In this document: one piece after another, positions 53,453-64,000 of the stretch
Layout of the letters: every line of letters begins with the position of its first letter
Position numbering within the stretch: position 1 is the first letter of the stretch
Assembly: GCF_019649055.1 (NCBI RefSeq)
Contig: NW_026570334.1
Coordinates: 372,001 to 436,000, forward strand
Reading direction: 5' to 3'
DNA: 64,000 nucleotides
Origin: Paramacrobiotus metropolitanus
Lineage: Eukaryota; Tardigrada; Eutardigrada; Parachela; Macrobiotidae
Position numbers and translations under genes: made by a program
The notes under the pieces: model-generated
Told to the model about the DNA's origin: nothing
Seen by the model: the letters and a program-made list of their open reading frames with translations, nothing else
Databases searched by the model: none

Positions 53453-53578
53453 CCTGACCACGAATCAGGATCCATCACCCTGGCCATGTATCAGGGCATC
53501 ACCTGGCCACGAATCAGGTGCCGCAAAACCTCCCTGGCCACGTACCAGGAAGCAGCTATTCACCTGGCCACGCATCAG
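53453..53578 (+). repeat. Five spaced 17-bp 'cctggccacgNatcagg' repeats
   Basis: Copies at 53453-53469, 53479-53495, 53502-53518, 53533-53549 and 53563-53578. Each begins CCTG and ends CAGG, a 4-bp inverted symmetry. They lie just after the recombinase coding region. Confidence 0.8.
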
Positions 53579-53780
53579 TTGTCCCACTCTACGCATACGC
53601 TCCTCCCGGTGGTCGAGCATGTTCTGACGTTTCCACGAGACTCCGCGGCCGAGCTGAGGCTGGCCACATGCCCCAACACTATCGCCGGCGTTTCTGTTAT
53701 TATGTCGTTAATTATTGTTGTTAACTGTGGTCGTGTAGTTAAAACAAGAACGATATAGTTTCAGACCGACGTATAAACCG

Positions 53781-54586
53781 CTGCATAATCAGGACAGCAA
53801 CTATTTTGTGAGGCAGTATTATGGACAAACGCACTAATCAGCTGTTACCGAAACTGTCAGCAAGAAACGCTTATACAGAGGTACTATAATCTTTGCTTCC
53901 GGATGTTCGTTTACGAAGACATTATTCCGATTGTTTTTAAAGCTCTGCCTAAAAATGCTGACCAGGTTTGCTTTGTGACAAAATATTATGTCAGTTCTTT
54001 GCAGCCGATACAACAAACAACAAGTCGACGGTCGACCAGCAGACTGCAAAAAGTCTTATTTAATGGAAAATGTGCAGTAAAGTCTCGCAGTCTGCGTACA
54101 GACACAGTGCAGTACAGCCAATATTTTGCAAGTTGGGGTGTTTATATCGGCTAAATAAATTAAGATCGAGAAAATTTTGCAGTATGCTGTAGTAACCTGT
54201 ACGCATTGGATAAAATCCGAAAATGTTACACGGCTGCAGTATGCAGAATAACACAACGACACGAACAATCATTGGTTTCTTGATTGCTGAGAAGATATAA
54301 CGACCGAAATAAGAAGAATATGTCTCGATCCATAAAATTATTAACTGGAAATCGTAAGTAAGAGTGGATAAAATGTAATCCACTCCTCGATTTGTCCTAA
54401 GCGTAAGGGCCATTTGCAAGCCAGAGCAATTAAGTTCTCGCTTATTTCTTCACGCTATTTCCCAGGTTAAAGGAATTCCGATGAGAAGTTAGACCATTGT
54501 TCCAGTGTTTCATAACGTCAAATTATCCAACAAACCAAACGCGACATGATTTCGCTGCCGCTTGTGTATCGTCCAAATTATATTGC
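53781..54586. other. Intergenic, no gene supported
   Basis: Short frames on both strands without domains. No RNA gene seen. Confidence 0.4.
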
Positions 54587-55559
54587 TCAACAGGGACAAC
54601 GCAAGCTGGCCCGCGCGGCTTGCCGAAGTTCTCGGACCGCCAGTATAAACAGAATCGGATCCAGAATTCTCTGCAGAAAATACAAGGCATTCCCTATCGC
54701 GTGGACCAGTGGCAGTTCCACGTTCATAAACTGTAACGCTATCCGGTAGATTTTGTTGGGGGTCCAACATATGAGAATGCTCATCGTAAGCAACGACAAA
54801 ATCCGAAAGCCGCGATGACCTTTTTTTAACGCAGTCCCCTCCTGTCTTTCACTGTTGGAAGTAACACTTCTGCTGTTCGCAACACGCCCGACATGTTTTC
54901 ATCGAAACAGCAGATAGGGATACGACAACAGGATTGTTGCCATCCACCACAAAAATCCACAAAGCCACAAAAACCCAAATTTCGATGAACTGGGAATATG
55001 CTGGCTGAGCTTCGACCGCCACACTGTAATCTGTGGCTGTCTCCATATTCGGTCGATGGTAAATCAGGTCAGTTAAAAGAAATGGCCCGATTAACAGGTG
55101 ACAGTACACAACGACAAGTAAACAGATGATTACTGCTGTTTTACCGGAATGAAGGTTGCGATAGTTAATGGGAATCGTGGTCGCCCAGACGCGGTTGAGA
55201 GTGATCATGAGATGAGCGTGATGGACCGCAGCGCTGCCCAGATGCAGCATGTACAGTTGCATATTGCACACGATGGATGCTAAGTACCACCGCTGTGCAA
55301 TGAACTGTAGCAGATTCAAAAGGTCCGCTAGCGTTTCAAAGACGTTGGCGCATAGGAGACCGATTAAATACACCGCAAAAGATGACTGCATTGAACGGTT
55401 GGAGTCAAACAAGTAAAGTACGAAGCCGTTAACAATTAAGGTTATGAAACAGAACACCGTAAAGAAGGTGGTTGATCCGCTCCATTCGTAAGAGTTTTCG
55501 CTGGAATTATTAGCCAACATGTTTTCCGAAAATTCTAAAACAGTTCTATAACCAAACAC
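54587..55559 (-). pseudogene. Rhodopsin-like GPCR with frameshift and stop
   Basis: Frame 55559-54849 gives an N-glycosylated start ('NNSSENSYEWSG') and TM1 to TM5, with 'LNRVWA' in the DRY position. In TM5, near 54948, the natural continuation moves to another frame ('MATILLSYPYLLF'). That frame has a TGA in the third intracellular loop, then TM6 with 'CWTPNKIY' and TM7 with 'DPILFILAVREL', ending at 54587. Neither break fits an intron. Layout resembles the receptor at 9.7-10.7 kb. Confidence 0.72.
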
Positions 55560-57072
55560 GAAAAGCTTTTTATGCTATATGCTACCATATATGCTGCCGT
55601 ATATAAGCCATTGGGTCGTCCGCAGATAAAATGGCAGCGTGATACTGAACGACATTGATTATTCTTGGTAAACGACATTGATTATTCGAGTATACTAAGC
55701 ACAAAAAAAATAATAATTTCTTTCGGTCGACTAACGGAGATAAAGCACTGTCGTTGCACTGTTCGTTAATAAAAACACAAATGCCTCTGACATCTGACCA
55801 TCTCAGCTATTAGCAAAATTATGGTATTGATATCATTCTGCCAAACTTTTAACAATGTGCGAAAGGTCTGGGCGGATATTAGATTATTCCAGTTCTTCCA
55901 AGCGTACGACATCGGTAATAACATGATCAGTGTGAGTGCCGGAATCAGATATTGTAAATTAATTAAGCTCGGATACAAGGCGATGTCTTGTTAAGGCGAG
56001 GACGATAATTACATAGAATTGGTTTCATTCCTAGTTCAGTATTTACCGAGGGAATTATGACGGTGGCTGTCTCCGGTCGGACAGTTGTAAAGCTTTTCAG
56101 TGTGCAGAGCGTAATGGGATAAAAAATAACAGAACTGCGGTTCCCAACATCCCCAACCATCGTTTAAACTGTAATTATAAATAGAGACTAACGATGATAA
56201 GCCACCCTGGATTTAACAGGAAGCACAACTACCACAGAAATTTGAACGACTTCACTATAACTTTACGTTGGTATTTACGAGTACTTTACTTAGGTACATT
56301 GCTTTATGGCATTTAGGTAAACAATAATTTGTACACATTACTGTGGAAACGGTTGATACTCGAAAATCCACTTGATAAAATACCTTGAGTTAAAATGGCA
56401 AAAAAAGTTCATATTGCTTTTCGATGAACGAGAAGGATAGGAAATAGGCTAACCTAGCGGAAATGAATAAATTGCGCATGAATAGTCAGACCATTACATG
56501 AGCCACGCTTTCAGTCATTCCGAGTCGGGGCATTGCGAACCCTGCTGTTAAATTGTAAGCTGTCTTCCCCTGGAGGTTGGCAGCGCTGCTCGGACATGGG
56601 TGCAAGCTGCACCTTGACTTAGTGCACGTATTCGAAGTCAATATTTTATGCATTGGTTGCTGTCTTGAACCGTAACAGGGCGACCGCTTCTCGCACCAAA
56701 GCTCATATGGTTTGCCGCTTTATTTTTCAAACTTTATCGCCGACGCACATCACTATAAATTGTCCACCCAAATCAGATGCCAGATAGCTGTATTTGAAAA
56801 AACTAATAACTAGGTGTTTAAGATTTTGTTGAGACATTAGTGTAGAAGTACCAGACAGACTGCAATAAGCCGATAACATTATTGTTCAAACGGGATTCAG
56901 TAATTGACTGCACAAAAAGCTAAGGAAGCGGATGCATGACAAATTAAAGTGCACAAAGTAGAAGCAACGCATACTGCAGATTGCAGAACAGAATCGAAAA
57001 AGGTACAAGTGACAACACGACAGAAAGAATTAGGAAGCATTTGAAGGACGGTTACCGGTCAGTACAGCCGAT
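55560..57072. other. Intergenic, no gene supported
   Basis: A 70-codon hydrophobic minus frame (55978-55766, 'LQYLIPALTLIMLLP') could be a GPCR TM1 fragment but is not supported by flanking segments. Otherwise nothing recognised. Confidence 0.35.
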
Positions 57073-57450
57073 TCAGCACTTAACATAATTCCACGTGACT
57101 TGGATGTGACCCAAATCCTTGGAAGCCAGTTTCTCGAAGGCGACCGGGGACAGATCGATGGAGCCACTGGCACATCCCCAGCACACATCGACCACCCTGA
57201 CCTTGACCTGCTTACCCGCCGCTTTGACCAGGGCACATTTGCTGCAGACGGGCGCGTTGTTGGGATTGGAGTGCTTTCCGTACTGCGCCTGGCTGATAGC
57301 CACTACCATGTCTTTTGCAGTGTTGAATTTTCCACAGGCGCCCTTCGCCTTCGTCGACGGGGTATAGAAGGTAGCTTTGCCCTGGAAACCCAGCGCAACA
57401 GCGCACAAACCAAAGATTGCGAGGAGACTGAGAAAGAATTGAGCGGCCAT
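57073..57450 (-). CDS. Secreted expansin/barwin-like (DPBB) protein
   Basis: 125 residues from the ATG at 57450 ('MAAQFFLSLLAIFGLCAV', a clear signal peptide; an upstream in-frame ATG at 57468 would spoil it). The mature part is one double-psi beta-barrel: 'GKATFYTP', 'GACGKF', 'MVVAIS..QYG', 'CSKC', 'VKVRVVDVCWGCASGS' and 'IDLSPVAFEKLA', ending 'IQVTWNYVKC'. These match the RlpA-like/barwin/expansin domain-1 pattern, with the conserved Asp-x-Cys-x-x-Cys and 'DLS..AF' Asp. The second, carbohydrate-binding domain of true expansins is absent. Such proteins loosen or bind polysaccharides in plants, fungi and bacteria and are patchy in animals. No intron is needed, and a TATA box lies about 107 bp upstream. 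Horizontal origin is possible but unproven. Confidence 0.85.
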   Translation of the reverse strand: MAAQFFLSLLAIFGLCAVALGFQGKATFYTPSTKAKGACGKFNTAKDMVVAISQAQYGKHSNPNNAPVCSKCALVKAAGKQVKVRVVDVCWGCASGSIDLSPVAFEKLASKDLGHIQVTWNYVKC

Positions 57451-57556
57451 GTTACAGAGAGTACACAAAAACTGAGAATGAAGAATGTGAAAAGGCGATC
57501 GTCAAAGTGATTTCCACTTGGATGCTGTGTTACTGTGATTATAGAAATGCGCTGAT

Positions 57557-57566
57557 CTTTATATAG
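57557..57566 (-). promoter_or_regulatory. TATA box of the DPBB gene
   Basis: Minus strand 'ctatataaag', 107 bp before the ATG, at a fitting distance for a short 5' leader. Confidence 0.65.
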
Positions 57567-59178
57567 TTTTTAGGATGCAACTTTTGCATTTATAGCAATA
57601 ATTTTCCTCGAAGGCGCACTTGAAATATGTTCAGGCAAATCGTCTTATCAAGCGAATCGTTAAGCAGTTTTCGGTATTTGTTTCGAGTGGGAATGGTAAC
57701 AGGAAAGCGGGATTAACTACTAAAGGTGCCTGATTTTTTTCTTCGCCGAAGGACGAAACGAATTTCGCTGATGGCAGCTAATGGTGAGTCCGGCTGATAT
57801 CGGTAATGCTTAACTTTGCAGCTTGTCGCCACAATCTGAGTGGATTTTAAAGGAAAGCATATGTGTATTTGCCGGTAGAGAATACAGACACTCAAGTGCA
57901 TTTCTCCTGTGAATAAATTTTGCAGAGAATGCGGAATAAGCAGTTTGTTGAAATGTCAGTATGAATGTATGATTAATTTTATTAATGTAATAACTGATAC
58001 TACTGAGTGTCACTGTTTTATTCAATTAACACAAAAGGTAGGCTAAATGGGCATGGCTGCTTGATTTTCACAATGATTTTCCAGGATGGGAATTATTTTT
58101 GTAGAAATTCGATGTTTTTCTTATCAAAACTATTCCGGTGTATGGTAAACATGATTTTGCATAAGGTATCTGTAATGTACACTCATTGTCAGCTGCATTA
58201 TCAGTTCGTTTAGCGCGCTACTGCGTTAAAAAACGAGCGCCGAGTCAGTTAAAATCAGAAATCTACAGTAATTTTTTCAAAATTTCAATGCACAAACTCT
58301 ATCGACGGTCTTAGCTATTTTGCTATGAAAAAGCTACTGGATAGTAAACAGTACCGTCAGTACGTGTACGGTGTAATGCGTATCTACTTACTTATATGGG
58401 TGTAAAGAAATATACCTAGTGTTAACCAGTTTGATTAACGGATACCTTTTCGCGAGTTTCGCGAGTTGTATACACTAAATTTTTAGCAATTTCGTTTTTA
58501 TTTTTCCTGCGAAAAGACAACATCGAACCATCCGAATTTTAACATCGTTGCGCCATTTATTCTGTGGTGCAGTCAGCATAGTATCACAGACTGCAGTCGA
58601 TCTGGCAAACAAGGTAGGAGAATTTTATCAGACGAAATTCCCTTTTCGAAATTGACAGATACAACAGCGCCCAACAACGCCGATAAGGTCGTCTCTAAGC
58701 CATAAATATACAGTTAAATGGCTGTGACCATTCGATTTTTGTTTGCATTCTGGTCTGACAGCAAAAAGAAATGAACATTATTAAATACGAAACACGTGGA
58801 AACGTCTAGCACTGAATCTCCGTTAGCTGTCTGTGCAGTTTTGAAGAGGATACGCGAGGTACTGGTGCCGCTTATTTGTTGTTCGGGAAAGCACTTGGCA
58901 TGTTTTAAATAACAGAGAAAAGTCTCGGCTTCTACAAAATTTTTCGTGATGCATTCTCTGAAACGTCTCGAAATATCTCGGAACGTTTGCTTCGGCATGC
59001 ACAAAAAACCTCTACGGTTGCAGCAGCTGTTACCCAGTATTCTGAGCAAGGAACGAGCGTAACCGAGCTGATTTTCAAATAAAAACGTTTGTAAGCATCG
59101 ACTGTATCACATTTCGGAAGTACAAGCTTACGACAAGTTTGTTATTTGAGACATTATTCCCGTTTCGAATCCGGCATT
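57567..59178. other. Intergenic, no gene supported
   Basis: A 111-codon minus frame (59049-58714) has no recognised domain. Nothing else supported. Confidence 0.35.
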
Positions 59179-59833
59179 ATGAACCTTTTCACGACCTTGC
59201 TCCTTGCGGCAGCCATTTTGGCCTTTGCGGTAAGTCCACTATGGATTTTGCATGCAGCTGTACTACAAATATTTGCAAGAAATTCCAAAATAAGATTAAA
59301 CGATTCAGTTAATGTCGAAACGCTGCTTCAGTTGTTGTGCCGTGTATTCCTAGAGCGGTGTCTTGGCCAGGGATGATTCCGTACCATTTTTCTCACAATC
59401 AGCAGAAGAAAAGCCGAAACATTCAAAATTCTCGAAGTTCGGTAAGTCTAACCAAAGAAAGTAACGGTCAAGGCCCTATTTTTGGTTGCTTTAATCGTCT
59501 GATAATTATTGCATTTGTTGCACCTTGCATTGCATTGTATTGCATTTGTTATCACCTACAGCGCAATAAGACGCATGAAAGCCTGAACAATTTTTGCATT
59601 TATGCGTGTTAAAAGACACAGTTATTTTTTACATCGATACCATTATTTGCCACGATTCATATTTCTCGGAGTCAGTTATAAAAGATTTATTATATTTTGT
59701 CGCCCTTATATACATAAACAACAGTTTTTATGTAGCACGGAAAACGCATCACGCCACATCCAAAAAGCCCCGTCTTCTCCTCAAGAGCCCCATCCTGTGG
59801 CCCAGACCCGGTAAACTGGGTACCGGACAATAG
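59179..59833 (+). CDS. Small secreted peptide precursor, three exons
   Basis: Exons 59179-59229, 59354-59441 and 59736-59833 join in phases 0 and 1 to 237 nt (78 residues plus stop). Donors are both GTAAGT; acceptors end CCTAG and TGTAG. Exon 1 is a signal peptide ('MNLFTTLLLAAAILAFA'). Exon 2 is acidic then lysine-rich ('RDDSVPFFSQSAEEK'). Exon 3 has a dibasic KK followed by 'PRLLLKSPILWPRPGK' and 'LGTGQ'. Cleavage at KK and amidation at Gly-Lys would release a 14-residue peptide ending Pro-Arg-Pro-amide (inference from prohormone rules). AATAAA follows at 59836. Alternatives: an antimicrobial or other short secreted protein, or chance splicing. Confidence 0.6.
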
Positions 59834-59835
59834 AT

Positions 59836-59841
59836 AATAAA
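59836..59841 (+). terminator. Polyadenylation signal AATAAA
   Basis: AATAAA begins 3 bp after the stop codon of the peptide precursor gene, a short but usable 3' end. Confidence 0.45.
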
Positions 59842-60480
59842 AACCGGATGAAATTAAACCGTCCGGCATGAGCGTACGCGTACAAAGTGTTTCCAGAATT
59901 TGTTAACTGCAATCCGAAGAAACCTGGATTAGTGAACTAACTAGTAATTCGCGGTTGTATCTGTAAAAAAACTGCTTTAACTTTATCAGAATCGGTTGCG
60001 CTAGTTTGATAAACTCTCTGATAATATTAAAGTGTTACATCATGTACAGTTTGAACCATGTGACGCATTAAATGACTCGGAAAAGAAAATTAGCTCATTT
60101 GCACTAAAGCTAGCGCGTTCTGTATGTAACTTCTTGTCTGGGTTTCCTGAATTAATTAAAACTTTAAGTCGTAAATTATGAAACTATCAATTTACATATT
60201 CTGTTATCGGCCACTTATTCGTAGATCTAGAGCACGACATTATGGGAACGTGCATACTTAGAGCAAACTGAGCAAGTATAACCCGCAAATTTCGCAACAG
60301 CATGTTGCCTAATAATCTTGAGAATATCACCGACCAGATGTATTTCGAATGGTTTAATGCGATGCAGGTATCAGCATATCACGCGGTTATTGTTGTATCG
60401 TAAAAGTTATGATGCAAAGGACGAATAACTGTAGTGGCAGGATAAGGTTTCTTGTTGCTCGATATCTTCAGCTTAAGGGA
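59842..60480. other. Intergenic, no gene supported
   Basis: AT-rich sequence with no domain-bearing frame. Confidence 0.4.
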
Positions 60481-61151
60481 AGTGGGCCGGTATATGGTAC
60501 CAAATTCGTGTACATGCACGAAATCTTTCGCTTTCGCGCACTCCCTAACACGTTTTTGTTTTATTTTATGACATTCTGTAGCCAGATGATTTGTATACAC
60601 GGGTGTGAAAACGGTTTGTGCGCGCAACATCCGGTTCGAGAGTTATGGCTGTTAGAAATACCGAAAAGTTTAAATTCATTTCGGTGTACCAAAATCTCAT
60701 TATGGACCGATCTCCTTCAGATTTTGCACATATATACACACGGTCATGAAGATCGTTTTTACACCGATCCAGACTTTCATGAATTTTTTCAAATTTTAAA
60801 ATGGATTTTAAAAAATTTGAAATTCATTTTAAAATTCAAAAAACATGCTAGAACAGTGGATCGATGTAAAAACGATCCTCATGGCCAATGCATTTATGTG
60901 CAAAGTTTGAAACAGATTGGTCCATAATGAGTTTTGGTACACCGGAATGCATTTAAACTTTTGGGAGTTTTCTAACAGCCATAACTTCCGAACCGGATGT
61001 TGCGCGCACAAACGGTTTTCACGCCCGTGTATACAAATCATCTGGCTACAGAATGTTATAAAATACGAGTAAAACAAAAACGTGTTTGGGAGTGCGCGAA
61101 AGTGAACTTTTCGTGCATGTACCCGAATTCGGTGCCATGTACCGGCCCACT
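60481..61151. repeat. Foldback repeat with roughly 290-bp imperfect arms
   Basis: Left arm 60481-60772 and right arm 60857-61151 are inverted copies with scattered mismatches and small indels, around an 84-bp AT-rich spacer. Frames on both strands inside it encode near-identical peptides, as expected from the symmetry, so they are not genes. Relics of the same family occur near 7920-8130 and 28890-28925. Confidence 0.8.
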
Positions 61152-61499
61152 GGATACGCTGACTTTGGACGACTCTGCAGCGCCACCAAAGTCATTAGGA
61201 TAGTGGCTCGTATGATTATCGTAGAATAGTGATTATCGTAGGATAGTGGCTCCAAGTGTTCCTTGTGACTTAACAGCGAATACTTATATTACTCGACGCT
61301 TTAGAAAACAATATTTCCATCTAATTTTTGCAGCAAATTTGTAATCGTTGTAATGGGTTGTGTGATGCTTTTTTCCTAGCAAAAGTTAAAAATAATGATG
61401 GAAAATTTACCACAATTTAACAAATTAAAAAAACTGAAACGGTTTGATTTATTACTAAACTCTGGAAAGATTTTTTTACGGGTATAAAAAATTGAAAAT

Positions 61500-61572
61500 C
61501 ATACGCCTGTCAGCATCCGAAAATTATTCAATAAAATTTATTGAATAATTTTCGGATGCTGAAAGGCGTATG
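61500..61572. repeat. Near-perfect hairpin, 36-bp arms, 1-nt loop
   Basis: Arms 61500-61535 and 61537-61572 differ by one base. Core 'cagcatccgaaaattattca'. Confidence 0.9.
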
Positions 61573-62984
61573 TTATTAACAACGCCATCCGGCATTTATC
61601 CCGGTTTTTTGTATAGCCGCGCCCTCCGCCGCACCGGTTGCATCGACATTCTGACAAATAACCTAAGGCCTGTTCACTGGCAGCGTATTTTACTTAACCC
61701 TCTAGCTTTTCGGATGCTGGGCGTGCTTTCTCGGTGAGTGGTGAACGACGTCACCGACCCGCCCTCCGTGCCCTCTCCCCGGTTCCAACCGCGCCCCTCG
61801 TCCTCTTGGCCTTATCCACCGGGATGTTCCTGCCTTACTTCCACAAAAAAACCACATCGTCCTTTATTTTTCGGCTGGCCGGGACGTTGGCGTTATTCTG
61901 AATATTATTTTTTAAAACAGTAGGATTTTTCTGCGGATTATTCCTGGCGGTGTGGTACTCGGTGGTGTGGATGTGGCGTGTGCGGCGGTGGTTGGAAGTG
62001 GGCGTGAAGCCGGCGGTGGTGATGATGGTGGCCATGGTGACGTATCTGGCGGAAATATTTTTCCATGTGTGGACCCGTGGCGTATAATTTCGTCTCGGGG
62101 GCGTGTACACGCGGGAACGCTCGGACGCGCTGATTGGCGTGATGTGTTTGGGGATGCTGACGGCCTTCGGGAAATTAGGCAGGTTTCAGCGGGAATTTTT
62201 CGGGAATTTTATTGCATTTTTATTTGGATGTTTGTTGTAATGATTTTATTTTTACCGCTTTTTTGTGACGCTGTTTGAGGAATGTTTTACAAAAATTAAT
62301 CGGTAAGGTAAGTATACTACTGGAATTTTTTTTCGCATTTTCTTGTGTTTTTATTTTAATGCCTGTTTTAGCAGTTTTATTTTCATTGCTTTCTTGCGGT
62401 GATATTTGAGGAAGTTTATGCATAAAGTTTTTATATATTTCCGGGAAATTTGGTAGGTTTTAACTGATTTTGTTCGGTTTTTGCTTTCTAGTAATTTTAT
62501 TTTACGACAAGGAGCAGTGTGCTAGAATGTAATCGGTAAGGTAATTACCTATGTAAGTATGTATCAAAATGGGGGCCACCATTTTATTGAATTTTACCAA
62601 CGCGCGCTTCACAGCAATGGAACAGTTATAACATGATCATGAACAGTAACTATCACAAAAACAATACTCGTATTTCAGTAAGTTTATCCAAGCCAGGCCA
62701 TTAAAGGCCGCTATTCCAGGCCGTTGAAGGTTAAACCAAAACCCAGTGGTAACCCGTTGTACAACACTGTTTGGCCAAAAATTTGTTAGTTTTAAGTTTT
62801 TTACCTGTAGTTTTGCGTACTTTATTTTTTAACAAGCTTGCTCAACAGATATACTCAGTATTTGCCAATACATGGACAGTTGTAGGGTTTTATGGACCGC
62901 TTTATATATCAACCACTGCCAAAAATTCGTATAGAGTGTACTTGTTTTTCAAAGTCCATATTATGTTGACGTGCATGATTAACC
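61573..62984. other. Gene-poor, with degenerate tandem repeats
   Basis: 61620-61830 is C-rich and 61930-62160 G-rich. From about 62190 to 62560 T-rich imperfect repeats of roughly 120 bp end in 'atcggtaaggtaa' (near 62299 and 62529). No gene supported. Confidence 0.4.
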
Positions 62985-64000
62985 GTTGACGTGCATGATT
63001 AATGCTTCGCTGAAGTCCGGAGTATATCCTGATATTTTCAAAAGTGCCGATGTAGTGGCAATACCAAAGCAAGCCAATGCCCAACAGTCAGATGACTATC
63101 GCCCCATATCCCTCGTATGCAATCTCTCCAAAACTTTTGAGAAGGTAGTGCAGAATCAGTTGGTGACCGCTCCGAAAAAAAATCCTTTCCGACAAGCAGT
63201 CTGGATTTAGAGAAGGACACTACTGTGAAACACTGCTCCTTAAAGTTTCGGAGAGATGGCGAAAAGCAATCGATAACGGGCATGTCACTGCTATATGTCC
63301 TTGTGACCTGAAAAAGGCGTTTGATTCGGTTTCCCATGCCAAACTCCTCGAAAAACTAAGAACGATCGGAATCGAAGGCAACGTGTTGAAGTGGTTTCAT
63401 GGTTACTTAACCAGTCGGAAGCAGAGAGTGAAAGTAACCGCGCGTGTGTCTGACTGGCTTCCAGTGCGGTCGGGAGTTCCGCAAGGGACGCTGATGGCGC
63501 CTGTACTGTATACGGTTTATACGAACGACATGACTAACGGAAGCGACGCAGAATGTTTTGCAGATGACACCATACTGTTCGGATGCGGTGCCACCAAAAC
63601 AGAAGCAGCAGCGAAACTGACTGTTCAAATTAACAACGTGACGGCTTGGCTTGCAGACAACACCTAGTGCATTAACGAGAAGAAGTGCAAGCTAATGTAC
63701 ATCTGCTCGGACGCAAAGAACAGCCAGCACTCTCCTGCTGTAACGATCAACGGTTATCAGATGGAAGCGGAACAGTCGGTCAAGTATCTTGGCGTTTACA
63801 TTGACCGCAACCTGAAGTGGAGTGTGCATTACGATCACGTACTGCGGAAAGTCAACTACGGCATCGCAATGATCAACCGCGCGAAAGACGGCCTGGATCT
63901 GCCTCAGCGTAGGAGCCTTTACCATGCCTGTGTACAGCCACACCTTGACTACGGGTCAGGTACGTGGTCGCCGGCATCTTCGGCTTTACGCGACAAGATA
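62985..64000 (+). mobile_element. 5'-truncated LINE reverse transcriptase, broken, runs off edge
   Basis: The left end starts inside the RT domain ('SLKSGVYPDIFKSADVVAIP', 'DDYRPISLVCNLSK'). A frame change occurs at an A8 run (63175-63182). The fingers and palm follow ('SGFREGHYCETLLL', 'DLKKAFDSVSH', 'GVPQGTLMAPVLY', catalytic 'FADDTIL' near 63560). A TAG at 63665-63667 interrupts the thumb, which resumes ('KYLGVYIDRNLKW') to the window end. The motifs fit the Jockey/CR1-like non-LTR group. 5' truncation is the usual outcome of target-primed reverse transcription. Its left junction has an 18-bp tandem duplication (62964-62981, 62985-63002). Confidence 0.85.

Larger units (their letters stand above)
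49600..53780 (+). mobile_element. DIRS-type tyrosine-recombinase retrotransposon, decayed
   Basis: Plus-strand order Gag-like, RT, RNase H and tyrosine recombinase defines a DIRS-group element. Frame breaks and stops occur in all parts. Inverted terminal repeats and the internal complementary region were not recognised, so the limits are approximate. Confidence 0.85.

Noticed and set aside
60409-61077. Plus and minus frames encoding near-identical peptides
   Set aside because: They arise because the foldback repeat is its own reverse complement.

Overview
This is a eukaryotic nuclear window, almost certainly from a small invertebrate animal. It has spliceosomal introns (about 67 bp up to 4.8 kb), a Rab6-type GTPase, three rhodopsin-like GPCR genes or gene remnants, a lineage-specific F-box family, and animal-type retrotransposons (Ty3/gypsy, DIRS, LINE). 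My best guess is a tardigrade; that is an impression from family composition, not a demonstrated identification.

Layout. 1-3.4 kb: no convincing gene. 3.4-37.4 kb, minus strand: four paralogues of one multi-exon gene (A 7039-3398, B 30411-28188, D 34161-31853, C 37433-35264). Each has a long N-terminal exon with a conserved 'W.WGQVQDI' block, then a short F-box exon, then a C-terminal region. A, B and C share three exons with the same intron phases (1 then 2). A GPCR gene with a premature stop lies at 9.7-10.7 kb. About 13.6-28.1 kb is filled by one very large minus-strand Ty3/gypsy element. It carries Gag, protease, a spacer ORF, Pol, and then five more ORFs that are not Env. One of these ORFs has four tandem winged-helix modules that look like linker-histone domains. 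A solo LTR lies at 31.4-31.7 kb.

37.9-39.4 kb holds two MITE-like elements with long terminal inverted repeats. 39.6-45.6 kb is a complete four-exon Rab6 gene on the minus strand. Its 4.8-kb second intron contains a tandemly duplicated repeat element and a GC-rich higher-order minisatellite of three roughly 40-bp monomers per 121-bp unit. An intact two-exon GPCR (46.4-47.5 kb) and a cysteine-rich secreted-protein gene with a frame break (48.4-48.9 kb) follow. A decayed DIRS element is at 49.7-53.8 kb and a broken GPCR at 54.6-55.6 kb. A secreted expansin/barwin-like single-domain protein with a TATA box is at 57.1-57.6 kb. A three-exon plus-strand gene for a small secreted peptide precursor is at 59.2-59.8 kb. 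The window ends with a foldback repeat (60.5-61.2 kb), a 36-bp-arm hairpin (61.5 kb) and a 5'-truncated LINE reverse transcriptase running off the right edge.

The most unusual items are: the Ty3 element's extra ORFs and its run of -1 frame relationships; the phase-conserved F-box cluster; the Rab6 gene, whose reading frame runs past the expected prenylation motif and whose intron holds a higher-order satellite; and the candidate amidated-peptide gene. All calls come from reading the sequence by eye. No database search or folding was run.
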